A stretch of DNA of 64,000 nt from positions 1,674,001-1,738,000 of the forward strand of contig CAWCYZ010000002.1 in assembly GCA_963799925.1 (NCBI GenBank). Reading direction: 5' to 3'. The notes under the pieces were generated by a model. That model worked only from the letters and a program-made list of their open reading frames with translations, was not told the DNA's origin and searched no databases. The position numbers were made by a program, and so were the translations under genes. Of the stretch, positions 52,353 through 61,072 are shown in pieces (position 1 is the first letter of the stretch; every line of letters starts with the position of its first letter). Source of the DNA: DATBQN01 sp963799925 (GTDB lineage Bacteria > Acidobacteriota > Thermoanaerobaculia > Multivoradales > UBA5704).

Positions 52353-53399
52353 CTACCCCTTCCCGCGCTCCATCGCCAGGAGCGCGCGCTTGCGCTCCTC
52401 GCCCCAGCGGTAGCCGCCCGGCTGGCCGTCGGCGCGCACGACGCGGTGGCAGGGGGTGACGAGCGCCGCCGGGTTGGCGGCGCAGGCGCGCGCCACCGCC
52501 CGCGCCGCCCGCGGGGCGCCCAGCGCCGCCGCGACCTCGCCGTAGCTGCGCGTCTCGCCGTAGGGGATCTTCCGCAGCGCCTCCCAGACGCGCAGCTCGA
52601 AGGCCGTCGCCTGGACGTCGAGCGGCAGGTCGAGGCCGCCGCGCTCTCCGGCCAGGTAGCCGGCGATCGCCTGCACCCAGGCGGGGAAGCTTCCCTCGCC
52701 GCGCTCGATCCGCGCCGCCGGGTACTCGGCGGCGAGCGCCGCCGCCAGAAGGCCGTCGTCCTCCCCGAGCTCGACCGCGCAGATGCCGCGCGCCGTCGCC
52801 GCGACGAGGAGCCGGCCGAGCGGGCAGGGGACCACGGCGTAGCGGATCTCCATGCCGCGTCCGCCGCGGCGGTAGGTCGCCGGGGTCATGCCGAGCTGGG
52901 CGTCGCTCGCCTCGTAGAGCCGGCTGGACGAGCCGTAGCCGGCCTCGTAGAGCGCCGCGGCGACGCCTTCGCCGGCGCGCAGCAGCGACTTCAGACGGCG
53001 CGCCCGGAGCGCCGCGGCGTACTGGTGCGGCGTCACCCCGGTGAGGCTCTTGAACGTCCGCTGCAGGTGGTGCGGCGAGACGTCGAGGCCGGCGGCGAGG
53101 GCGGCGAGGGAGGGCATTCCTTCCTCGTACGCCTCGATGGCGCGGCAGGCGCGGACGGCGAGCTCGAGCTGCGGGTCGCGCGCCGCGTCGGTCCGCGGCC
53201 GGCAGCGGCGGCAGGCGCGGAAGCCGCCGCCCTCGGCGGCTTCCGCCGAGGCGAAGAAGACCGCCCGGTCGCGCCGCGGCCGGCGGGACGGGCAGGAGGG
53301 CCGGCAGTAGATGCCGGTCGAGCGCACGGCATAGACGAAGAGGCCGTCGAGGCGCGCGTCGCGCGTCTCGACCGCCCGCCACAGGGCGTCCTCGGTCAT
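52353..53399 (-). CDS. ada: Bifunctional Ada: methylphosphotriester sensor / O6-methylguanine-DNA methyltransferase
   Basis: 348 residues. The N-terminal zinc domain has C32, C36, C63 and C66 (YCRPSCPSRRP, CRRC); one of these takes a methyl group from DNA phosphotriesters and turns on the regulator. An AraC-type helix-turn-helix follows (about 85-180: VSPHHLQRTFKSLTG, YEAGYGSSSRLYEA). The C-terminal methyltransferase has VWEALRKIPYGETRSYGEVA and the acceptor PCHRV (C317). Full-length, all elements intact. Divergent from prmC; an imperfect inverted repeat lies between them. Confidence 0.95.
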   Translation of the reverse strand: MTEDALWRAVETRDARLDGLFVYAVRSTGIYCRPSCPSRRPRRDRAVFFASAEAAEGGGFRACRRCRPRTDAARDPQLELAVRACRAIEAYEEGMPSLAALAAGLDVSPHHLQRTFKSLTGVTPHQYAAALRARRLKSLLRAGEGVAAALYEAGYGSSSRLYEASDAQLGMTPATYRRGGRGMEIRYAVVPCPLGRLLVAATARGICAVELGEDDGLLAAALAAEYPAARIERGEGSFPAWVQAIAGYLAGERGGLDLPLDVQATAFELRVWEALRKIPYGETRSYGEVAAALGAPRAARAVARACAANPAALVTPCHRVVRADGQPGGYRWGEERKRALLAMERGKG

Positions 53400-53631
53400 C
53401 GCCGGGAGCGTCGGGAGCTGGGAGCGCCTGGGAGCGCGGCGAGCGGCGGCGCGGAGGGTGGGGCTTCGGGCATCGGTTGGGGGTCGAGAAGAAAGGGCGT
53501 TTCGGTCAGCGGCTCGGTCGTCATCGTGTCACCTCTCGCCCGCCATCGTAAGAGAGCCGCGGGAGGTGATCTATCCGGATCTTGCGCCCGAAGTGGCCCC
53601 GCTCGCCGGCCCGTGGCAAACTACCCGGCGC

Positions 53632-54477
53632 ATGAGCGCTACCATCGGCGCCCTCCTCGCCGGGGCGCGGCCGCGCCTGGCGGCGGCGCCCTTCCGCCCC
53701 TCGACGCGCGAGGCGGCGCTCCTGCTCGGCGCCGTCCTCGGCCTCTCCGAGGCCCAGGTCTTCGCCCGCCCCGGCGCCGAGGTCCCGGACGCCGCCGCCG
53801 CCCGTTTCGAGGCGATGCTCGCCCGGCGCCTCACCGGCGAGCCGGTCTCCTACATCCTCGGCGAGCGCGAGTTCTACGGCCGCCCCTTCCACGTCGACTC
53901 CCGCGTCCTCATCCCGCGGCCGGAGACCGAGCACGTCGTCGAGTCCGCGCTCGCTCTCCACCCTCCCCGCGGCACCTGGTTCCTCGACGTCGGCACCGGC
54001 TCCGGGTGCCTCGCGATCACCCTCGCCCTCGAGATCCCGGAGAGCCGCGCGGCGGCGACCGATCTCTCGCCCGGCGCCCTCGCCGTGGCGCGGCAGAACG
54101 CGCGCCGCCACCGGGTCGACGACCGCGTTCACCTCGTCGCCGCCGACCTCGCGGCCGGCCTCGATCTGGCGCGCTTCGACCTCGTCGTCTCCAACCCGCC
54201 GTACATCGATCGCGCCGAGGCTCCGTCGCTGTCCCCCGAGGTTTGCAATTTCGAGCCTCACCTGGCACTCTTCTCCCCCGGCGCCGGCGACTCCACGCTC
54301 GCACGCCTCTGCGGAGCCGCCTCGGGGCTCCGTCCCGGGGTCCCCTTGGTGGTCGAGATCGGCTTCGGACAGTTCGACGCGGCCCGCCGCCACGCGGCCG
54401 CCGCGGGGCTCGACCTCGCCGGCGTCCGGCGCGACTATGCCGGGATCCCCCGCGTGCTCACCCTGAAGCGCGCCTAG
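53632..54477 (+). CDS. prmC: Release factor glutamine N5-methyltransferase
   Basis: 281 residues from ATG 53632. Methylates the GGQ glutamine of peptide release factors. The N-terminal helical bundle (about 1-80) includes YILGEREFYGRPF and VLIPRPETEHVV; the SAM site is FLDVGTGSGCLAI (GTGSG 121-125), and the catalytic NPPY is at 188-191 (VVSNPPYI). Length is normal. murA starts 26 bases downstream, a common pairing in bacteria with prmC near murA/prfA. The 232 bases between ada and prmC hold only an inverted repeat. Confidence 0.94.
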   Translation: MSATIGALLAGARPRLAAAPFRPSTREAALLLGAVLGLSEAQVFARPGAEVPDAAAARFEAMLARRLTGEPVSYILGEREFYGRPFHVDSRVLIPRPETEHVVESALALHPPRGTWFLDVGTGSGCLAITLALEIPESRAAATDLSPGALAVARQNARRHRVDDRVHLVAADLAAGLDLARFDLVVSNPPYIDRAEAPSLSPEVCNFEPHLALFSPGAGDSTLARLCGAASGLRPGVPLVVEIGFGQFDAARRHAAAAGLDLAGVRRDYAGIPRVLTLKRA

Positions 54478-54502
54478 ACCCCGCCGGCTCTCCAGTCGAT
54501 CC

Positions 54503-55780
54503 ATGGACAGGTTCCGCATCGTGGGGCCGACCCCGCTCGTCGGCCGGGTGCGCGCGAGCGGCGCCAAGAACGCGGCGCTGCCGGCGCTCGCCGCCACCCT
54601 CCTCGCCGACGCGCCGGTGATCCTCTCGCGCCTGCCGCGGGTGCGCGACATCCGCACCATGCTCCGCCTGCTCGACCACCTGGGGGTGGGGAGCGAAGCG
54701 CGCGGCGACGATCTGATCGTCCGCCGGACGAGCGCCGACGGCTCGCCGCTCGACGCCCCCTACGAGCTGGTCAAGACGATGCGGGCGAGCGTCCTCGTCC
54801 TCGGCCCGCAGCTGGCGCGCCACGGCCACGCCCGCGTCTCCCTCCCCGGCGGCTGCGCCATCGGCGTGCGGCCGATCGACCAGCACCTGAAGGGCCTCGC
54901 CGCCCTCGGCGCCGACGTGCGGATCGAGCACGGCTACGTCGAGATCAGCGCCCCCCATCTCACCGGCGCCCGCTTCCGCTTCGACATGCCGACGGTGACC
55001 GGCACCGAGAACGTGCTGATGGCCGCCTGCCTCGCCCGCGGCACCACGGTGCTCGAGAACTGCGCCCGCGAGCCGGAGGTCGCCGACCTCGCCCGCCTCC
55101 TCGTCGCGATGGGGGCGAGGATCGAGGGCGCCGGCGAGGCGACGGTCGTCGTCCACGGCGTCGCCGCCCTGGGCGGCGCCGAGCACGCGATCATCCCGGA
55201 CCGCATCGAGGGCGGCACCTACCTGATCGGCGCCGCGCTCACCGGCGGCGACGTGCTGCTCGAGGAGGCGACCGCTGCCGATCTGGCACCCCTGCTCGCA
55301 AAGCTGGCGGAGATCGGGGTCGCCGTCGAGATCACGGCGGCGGGGATCCGCGCCCGCGCCGACCGCGGCGCCCCCCTGGTGGCGCGCGACGTCGACACCG
55401 CCCCGCACCCCGGCTTCCCCACCGACCTCCAGGCGCAGTACATGGCGCTGATGACCCAGGCCGAGGGGGTGGCGACGATCCGCGAGACGATCTTCGAGAA
55501 CCGCTTCCAGCACGCCCCGGAGCTCGCCCGCATGGGGGCCGACGTGCGGGTGGACGGCGGCGCGGCGACGGTCCACGGCTCGACGCCCCTCTCCGGCGCC
55601 CACGTCATGGCGACCGACCTGCGCGCCTCCGCCTGCCTGGTGCTCGCCGGCGTCGCCGCCGAGGGGGAGACGGTCGTCGAACGGATCTATCACCTCGACC
55701 GTGGCTATGAAGGTATGGAACTCAAATTGCAGAATCTGGGGGCGCGGGTGGAGCGGCTGGTGGAACCCCCCGCGGCGTAG
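54503..55780 (+). CDS. murA: UDP-N-acetylglucosamine 1-carboxyvinyltransferase
   Basis: 425 residues. First committed step of peptidoglycan synthesis (enolpyruvyl transfer). RASGAKNAALPALAATLL has the conserved Lys22; LPGGCAIGVRPIDQH carries the catalytic Cys118, so the enzyme should be fosfomycin-sensitive. TVTGTENVLMAA, DRIEGGTYLIGAAL and GFPTDLQAQYMAL are conserved. DLRASACLVLAG and YHLDRGYEGMELKL close the protein. Complete and without odd features. Confidence 0.96.
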   Translation: MDRFRIVGPTPLVGRVRASGAKNAALPALAATLLADAPVILSRLPRVRDIRTMLRLLDHLGVGSEARGDDLIVRRTSADGSPLDAPYELVKTMRASVLVLGPQLARHGHARVSLPGGCAIGVRPIDQHLKGLAALGADVRIEHGYVEISAPHLTGARFRFDMPTVTGTENVLMAACLARGTTVLENCAREPEVADLARLLVAMGARIEGAGEATVVVHGVAALGGAEHAIIPDRIEGGTYLIGAALTGGDVLLEEATAADLAPLLAKLAEIGVAVEITAAGIRARADRGAPLVARDVDTAPHPGFPTDLQAQYMALMTQAEGVATIRETIFENRFQHAPELARMGADVRVDGGAATVHGSTPLSGAHVMATDLRASACLVLAGVAAEGETVVERIYHLDRGYEGMELKLQNLGARVERLVEPPAA

Positions 55781-55798
55781 GCCTCGCGGCCACCCCGG

Positions 55799-58018
55799 AT
55801 GATCTTCCCTCTCGCCCTCGCCCTCGCCCTCGCCGCCGATCCCCGCCCCGCCCTAGTCGAGCTGCAGGTCCAGGGCCGCCAGCAGGAGGCGCTGGCGCGG
55901 GTCGACCGCGAGCTCGCCGGGCGCCCGTCCCAGGCCTACGCCTGGGGGCTCGACTACCTGCGGGGCAACATCCTGGTGCGGCTCGGCCGGCGCGACGACG
56001 CGGTCGACGCCTTCAGCGCCGCCCTCGGGCACACGCCGCGGCTCGGCTTCTACGCCTACTATCACCTGGCGCTCGCCGCCGAGCGGACCGGCCACCCCGA
56101 GGTCGCGGCCGGGCTGATCGCGACGGCGATCCAGAACGAGCCCACGACGCCGCTCTTGGGCGAGGCGGTCATCCTGCTCGCCCGCAGCCTCGACCGGGGC
56201 GGCGACTGCCGCCTCCTCCAGGGGGTCGCGCCGGCGAAGATGGCCGACCCGGCGCGGCGCCGCCTCCTGGTCGCCCAGGCCGCCTGCGCCGAGCGGGCCG
56301 GCCGGCCCGCTCGCGCCCGCAACCTGCTGCTGTCGCTCCTCGAGAAGGACCAGAAGGACGAGGCCGCCCGCCTCGCCGCCGAGCGGCTCCTCTCGCTCGC
56401 GGCCGCGGGCGAGCGCGGCCGGCTCAAACGCCTGGTCGGCCTGACCCTCCTGCAGAACCGCGACTTCGGGCGCGCCCTCCTCACCCTCGCCGACGGGCTC
56501 GACGGCAAGGAGACGGCGCACGAGGCCTTCGAGACCCGCTACGCCATGGCCCGCGCGCACTTCTGGCAGGGCCACTTCGCCCACGCCGCGGTGCTCTTCG
56601 GCGATCTCGCGACCGCCTCCGGCAACCGCGAGGAGCGCGCCGCCGCCCTCTTCCAGCGCGGCCGCGCCTACGAGCTCCTGGGGCACTGGAAGACGGCGTC
56701 CGCGGACTTCCGCCGCGCCTATCTCGCGAGCCCCGGCGGGGAGTGGGCGCCGGCCGCCCTCTTCTCCGCCCTGCGCCTCGAGTGGAGGAGCGGCGAGGAG
56801 CAGGCCGCGGTCGAGCTCTACGGCCTCCTCGGCACCCGCCCCGGCTGGCACCCGCAGGCGAGCCGCGCCGCGCTCTTCCTCGCCGCCTCGGACATCGTGC
56901 GCGGCCGGCGCGAGCGCGCCGGCGCCTGGCTCGACCGCGCGGGAGCCTACGGCGGCAAGGACGACCAGCTCGAGGTCGCCTACTGGCGCGGGCGGCTGGC
57001 CGAGCTCAAGGGGGACGTCCGCTCGGCGATCGCCGAGTACCTGACGGCCGCCCGCGCCGACCTGCTGCACCCGCTGGCGCAGGCGGCCATGGCGCGCCTC
57101 GCCGCGCCGCCGCTCGCCCGCGCCGCGCTGGCCGAGGGCCGGCGCCTCGCCGCCTCCTCGCGGCCCGACGACCTCCTGGCCGCCTGGATCCTGCTCGGCG
57201 AGCGCGAGGGGGGATCGAACGCCTGGCGCCGCCTGCGCGAGGCGCTCGCCGGCGACCAGGCCGCCGAGCCGTACCTGCGCCTCGCCCAGGTGCCGACCGA
57301 GAGATGGCCGCTCTGGCGCCTGCCCGCCGACCGGCCGCAGGAGCTGCTCCTGGGGCTGGGCCTCTTCAGCGAGGGGGCGACGGCGGTGCGCCAGGACTTC
57401 CCGCCGGACGAGCCGTCGCTCGGCTTCACCGGCGCGGTGCTGCTGGCCGCCGCCGGCGAGACCAGCCGGGCGCTGGCGCTCGCCGAGACGATCCGCCAGC
57501 GCGCCCCGGAGCGGCTGCCGCTCGCCATGCAGCCGTCGGCCTTCCAGACGCTCCTCTATCCGCTGCCTTTCCGCGAGACGATCGAGCAGCAGGCGAGGCG
57601 CCGCGGGCTCGATCCGCACCTCCTCGCCGCCGCCATCCGCGAGGAGAGCCGCTTCGACCCGCTCGCCCTCTCCCCCGCCGCGGCCCGCGGCCTGGCGCAG
57701 CTCGTTCTCCCCACCGCGCGCGGCCTCGCCGGCCGCCTCGGCTTCGGGCCCCTCACCGCCGAGGACCTCTACCGGCCCGAGGTGTCGATCGCCCTCGGCG
57801 CCGACTACCTGGCGCGCCTGCTCAAGTCCGCGGGCGGCGCCGCCCCCCTCGCGGTCTGCGCCTACAACGCCGGCGAGGCCGAGGTCCGCCTCTGGCGCAG
57901 CTACTGCTACAGCAGCGAGGGCGAGGAGCTCTTCACCAAGATCGCCTTCGAGGAGACGCGGACCTATCTGCGCCGGGTGCTGGCGAGCCAGGTCGAGTAC
58001 GCCCGGCTCTACCCTTAG
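55799..58018 (+). CDS. Soluble lytic murein transglycosylase (Slt-type) with helical repeats
   Basis: 739 residues. A short signal-like hydrophobic start (IFPLALALALAADP) leads into a long superhelix of TPR-like repeats (about 20-580) with periodic A/Y/L patterns, as in the ring of Slt70. The lysozyme-like domain follows: LAAAIREESRFDPLALSPAAARGLAQL, with the catalytic Glu in the REESRF motif, then GADYLARLL and AVCAYNAGEAEVRLW (NAG motif). It cleaves glycan strands between MurNAc and GlcNAc. Follows murA by 18 bases, so synthesis and remodelling genes are together. Confidence 0.92.
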   Translation: MIFPLALALALAADPRPALVELQVQGRQQEALARVDRELAGRPSQAYAWGLDYLRGNILVRLGRRDDAVDAFSAALGHTPRLGFYAYYHLALAAERTGHPEVAAGLIATAIQNEPTTPLLGEAVILLARSLDRGGDCRLLQGVAPAKMADPARRRLLVAQAACAERAGRPARARNLLLSLLEKDQKDEAARLAAERLLSLAAAGERGRLKRLVGLTLLQNRDFGRALLTLADGLDGKETAHEAFETRYAMARAHFWQGHFAHAAVLFGDLATASGNREERAAALFQRGRAYELLGHWKTASADFRRAYLASPGGEWAPAALFSALRLEWRSGEEQAAVELYGLLGTRPGWHPQASRAALFLAASDIVRGRRERAGAWLDRAGAYGGKDDQLEVAYWRGRLAELKGDVRSAIAEYLTAARADLLHPLAQAAMARLAAPPLARAALAEGRRLAASSRPDDLLAAWILLGEREGGSNAWRRLREALAGDQAAEPYLRLAQVPTERWPLWRLPADRPQELLLGLGLFSEGATAVRQDFPPDEPSLGFTGAVLLAAAGETSRALALAETIRQRAPERLPLAMQPSAFQTLLYPLPFRETIEQQARRRGLDPHLLAAAIREESRFDPLALSPAAARGLAQLVLPTARGLAGRLGFGPLTAEDLYRPEVSIALGADYLARLLKSAGGAAPLAVCAYNAGEAEVRLWRSYCYSSEGEELFTKIAFEETRTYLRRVLASQVEYARLYP

Positions 58019-58452
58019 ATCCGCAGATCGTCGGCGCGCCAGCTCTGGACCTGCTTCTTGATCGCCTCGCGGTCGTCGATCTTCTCGTCGAGGACGCGAT
58101 GGGCGAGGGCCGGCAGCTCGGCGTCGCCGGCGAAGCGCAGCGCGATGAGCTGCGCGGTCGAGAAGTCGTCCAGCCGCGGCCCGAGGTCGGGGCAGAGCCG
58201 CGCCAGGCGCAGGCGCTCCTCGAGGCGGATGACGCGGTCCTGCACGCCGAGGGCGAAGGTGCGGGCGAAGAAGGCGACGAGGATGAGGGCGATGGCGACG
58301 AGAATGCCGTCGATCTGCAGCCCCGTCCGGTAGCGGACGAGCGCATAGACCCAGTAGACCAGGTTGATCAGCAGCAGGCTCAAGGCGACGAAGTGAAAGA
58401 GCGGTACGTAGCGGCGGTGGTTGGCATAGCTCTGCGGGACCGCGGTGGCCAT
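58015..58452 (-). CDS. DUF6526-type two-helix membrane protein
   Basis: 145 residues. Begins QSYANHRRYVPLFHFVA, the opening signature of the family, then two helices (about 19-40 and 48-68) and an amphipathic cytoplasmic part (VIRLEERLRLARLCPDL, LDDFSTAQLIALRFAGD, DDREAIKKQVQSWRAD). Function unknown. Its 3' end overlaps the convergent slt gene by 4 bases. It starts after a purine-rich region (ggagg) at plus 58456-58460. Confidence 0.85.
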   Translation of the reverse strand: MATAVPQSYANHRRYVPLFHFVALSLLLINLVYWVYALVRYRTGLQIDGILVAIALILVAFFARTFALGVQDRVIRLEERLRLARLCPDLGPRLDDFSTAQLIALRFAGDAELPALAHRVLDEKIDDREAIKKQVQSWRADDLRI

Positions 58453-58635
58453 GGTTTCCTCCTGGTCACGAGTGGGGGCGCCCGCGAGGGCGCCGCCGGG
58501 ATGAGAGGGCGACGGGATTGCCGCCTATGGTAACCCAGTCGCGCCCGGCACCCTTCTTGCGGCGGCAGGGGTGAAGGGCGGCCGCGCCGGCCGCCTGGCG
58601 CGGCGAACCGGCAGGACGGAACGAGAGGAGAGCCG

Positions 58636-59004
58636 ATGGGTGACAGCAGCGTGACCAAAGTCGAATCGGGCCGCTCGCCCAAGGGCAGCATGGGGCAGCG
58701 CTACCTGGCCTCGGGAATCCACGTCGCCATGCGGCTGTGGGAAGAGGAGCCCACCGGCGAGCCCAAGCCGGCGCGGCGGCGCGACTACGAGACGGTCGGC
58801 TATGTCATCGCGGGGCGGGCCGAGCTGCATCTCGAAGGGCAGATGCTCCTCCTCAAGGCCGGCGACAGCTGGGTCGTCCCCGCCGGCGCCGAGCACACCT
58901 ACAAGGTCCTCGAGACGTTCAAGGCGGTCGAGGCGACCTCGCCGCCCGCCCAGGCGCACGGGCGCGACGAGACGGTCCGGCGCCAGGCGGAGCCGTCCGC
59001 CTGA
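58636..59004 (+). CDS. Cupin domain protein
   Basis: 122 residues, ribosome site gagagg before the ATG. A single cupin barrel: GYVIAGRAELHLEGQMLLLKAGDSWVVPAGAEHTYKVLE, with E, G and the PxGxxH motif at the second half. The first-half metal His motif is not standard (RRDYETVGYVIAG), so the metal set is incomplete. Probably a small-molecule or sugar-binding cupin. The stop lies within the start region of the DUF885 gene. Confidence 0.85.
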   Translation: MGDSSVTKVESGRSPKGSMGQRYLASGIHVAMRLWEEEPTGEPKPARRRDYETVGYVIAGRAELHLEGQMLLLKAGDSWVVPAGAEHTYKVLETFKAVEATSPPAQAHGRDETVRRQAEPSA

Positions 59005-60674
59005 GCGAGCCGCGGCCCGCTGACGAGACGGCCGGCGGGAGCTGGGCGGCATTCGTCGACGCCTACCTGCGGAGCTACTTCGAGGCCCATCCGAGCTTCG
59101 CCGCCGGGGCGGGGCGGCACGAGCTCGACGGCCGGCTGCCCGACTGGAGCGCCGCCGGCCTCGCCGCCGAGGCGCGCCGCCTGGCCCGCGCGGAGAGCGA
59201 GGCCGCGGCGTTCGACCCGCTGGCGCTCGCCGCCGACGAGCGCTTCGAGCGCCAGGCGCTCCTCGCCCATCTCGACGGCGAGCGCTTCTGGCTCGAGGAG
59301 GCGGAGTCGCCGGCCACCAACCCGCTCTTCTACAGCGCGCCGCTCGACCCCAACCTGTACCTCGCGCGGGACTACGCGCCGCTCGCCGAGCGCCTGCGGG
59401 CCTACCTCGCCTATGCCCGCGCGGTGCCGCGGGCGGCCGCCGAGATCGAGCGGTGCCTCCGCCTGCCGCTGCCGCGCCCCATGGCCGAGCTGGGCCGCGC
59501 CACCTTCGGCGGCCTCGCCACCTATTACGAGGCGGACGTCCCGGCGGTCTTCGCGCCGTGTTTCGAGCCGTCGCCGGACCCCGCGCTCGCCGGCGAGCTC
59601 GCCGCCGCCAACGCCGCGGCGGCGGCGGCGATGCGCCGGCTCGACGCCTGGCTCGCGGCCGCCGAGGTCACGCCGGACGGCTTCGCCCTCGGGCCCGAGC
59701 GCTTCGCCGCGATGCTCCGCGCCACCGAGCGCGTCGACATCCCGCTCGACCGCCTGAAGCGCGCCGGCGAGGAGGAGCTCGAGCGCAACTCGGCGGCGCT
59801 CCGCGCGGCGGCCTCCCGCTACGCGCCGGGGGCGACGGTCGCCGAGGCCATCGCCCGCGCCCAGGCCGCGAAGCCGGCCGACGGCCCGATCGCCGAGGCG
59901 CGCCGGCAGATGGCGATGCTGCACGATTTCGTCGTCGACCGCGACCTGGTCGGCATCCCCGAAGGCGGCTCGCTGCGCATCGAGGAGGCGCCCCCGTACC
60001 AGCGCTGGAACTCCGCCTACATCGACATCCCCGGGCCCTTCGACCGCGACCTGCCGTCGATCTATTACATCGCGCCGCCCGATCCCGCCTGGTCGGCCGC
60101 GGAGCGCGCCGCCTACCTGCCGGGCCGCGCCGAGCTCCTCTTCACCTCCATCCACGAGGCCTGGCCCGGCCACTTCCTGCAGTTCCTGCACTCGAACCGC
60201 GCCGCCTCGGCGGTCGGGCGGCTGTTCGTCTCCTACGGCTTCGCCGAGGGGTGGGCCCATTACGCCGAGGAGCTGGTGTGGGAGGCGGGCCTGGGCGACG
60301 GCGACCCGCTGGTGCACCTCGGCCTGCTGCAGAACTCCCTGCTCCGCAACGTCCGCTACCTCGTCGCGATCGGCCTCCACGCCGAGGGGATGACCCTCGA
60401 GGAGGCCGAGCGGCGCTTCCGCGAGCAGGCGTTCCTCGACCCGCAGAGCGCGCGCCAGCAGGCGAACCGCGGCGCCTTCGACCCCGCCTACCTCAACTAC
60501 ACCCTGGGCAAGCTCATCGTGCGCAAGCTGCGCGCCGACTGGACCGCGGCGCAGCCGGGCGGGCAGGCCGCCTGGCGGAGCTTCCACGACCGCCTGCTCT
60601 CCTTCGGCGGCCCGCCGCTGCCGCTCGTCCGCCGCGCCATGCTCGGCGAGGCGGACGCCGGCTCGCTCCTCTGA
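59001..60674 (+). CDS. DUF885 family putative metallohydrolase
   Basis: 557 residues if started at the CTG overlapping the cupin stop (CTGA). DUF885 proteins have an alpha-helical bundle with a gluzincin-type active site: here HEAWPGHFLQF (metal His pair) and SYGFAEGWAHYAEEL (the distal Glu). They are related to M32-like and other peptidases, with unproven substrates. The frame has no ATG, GTG or TTG between the cupin stop and the first conserved segment AFVDAYLRSYFEAHP; a purine-rich gcggag lies 11 bases before the CTG. The frame is open further up in the cupin gene (GTG 58737), but that would be antisense-like composition. Not a signal-peptide protein from this start. Confidence 0.82.
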   Translation: MSEPRPADETAGGSWAAFVDAYLRSYFEAHPSFAAGAGRHELDGRLPDWSAAGLAAEARRLARAESEAAAFDPLALAADERFERQALLAHLDGERFWLEEAESPATNPLFYSAPLDPNLYLARDYAPLAERLRAYLAYARAVPRAAAEIERCLRLPLPRPMAELGRATFGGLATYYEADVPAVFAPCFEPSPDPALAGELAAANAAAAAAMRRLDAWLAAAEVTPDGFALGPERFAAMLRATERVDIPLDRLKRAGEEELERNSAALRAAASRYAPGATVAEAIARAQAAKPADGPIAEARRQMAMLHDFVVDRDLVGIPEGGSLRIEEAPPYQRWNSAYIDIPGPFDRDLPSIYYIAPPDPAWSAAERAAYLPGRAELLFTSIHEAWPGHFLQFLHSNRAASAVGRLFVSYGFAEGWAHYAEELVWEAGLGDGDPLVHLGLLQNSLLRNVRYLVAIGLHAEGMTLEEAERRFREQAFLDPQSARQQANRGAFDPAYLNYTLGKLIVRKLRADWTAAQPGGQAAWRSFHDRLLSFGGPPLPLVRRAMLGEADAGSLL

Positions 60675-60721
60675 GCCGCCGCTCGCCGCGCCGTCGCCGC
60701 CCGCTCGCGCCGATCGGGCAC

Positions 60722-61072
60722 TCAGCGCCGCCGGCGCGCCGCCTTGACAGCAGCCCGGCCGAGGGCCGCCGGTACGGCGTTGAACGCCGCCTCTATCCCT
60801 CTCCTCGCCGCCGGCGTCTGCATGCGCTCCAGCAGACCCTCGAACTTGGTGCTGAGCGCGTCGAGCGTCTCGGAGCGCGCGCCGCTCAGAGCCTCGAACT
60901 CCTCGTAGGAAAGCAGCACGGCCTTCGGCACGTCGTGGCGGGTGATCGCGACGGCGCCAGACACCGCGACGCGGTCGAGGAGCTCGCCGAAGGCATTCTT
61001 GGCTCGGCTGGCAGCGACCTCGGGGATCTCTACCAGCTCACCCAGACGGTTGCGAAAGGTATGACTTGCCAT
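60722..61072 (-). CDS. Phd/YefM-type antitoxin (independent start)
   Basis: 116 residues from ATG 61072, which has a ribosome site (gaggga, minus strand). The Phd fold: LVEIPEVAASRAKNAFGELLDRVAVSGAVAITRHDVPKAVLLSYEEFEAL, with the A.....F..LL.R pattern of DNA-binding antitoxins, then a helical tail that normally blocks a toxin. No toxin gene (Doc, RelE, VapC) follows; the next gene is convergent DUF885. It shares its frame with the dehydrogenase. Two palindromes upstream look like antitoxin operators, which supports translation as a separate protein. Confidence 0.72.
   Translation of the reverse strand: MASHTFRNRLGELVEIPEVAASRAKNAFGELLDRVAVSGAVAITRHDVPKAVLLSYEEFEALSGARSETLDALSTKFEGLLERMQTPAARRGIEAAFNAVPAALGRAAVKAARRRR

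Noticed and set aside
53529..53569. Imperfect inverted repeat tcacctc/gaggtga between ada and prmC as an Ada operator
   Set aside because: The arms are short and interrupted, and it does not match a known Ada box; kept only as a weak hint.
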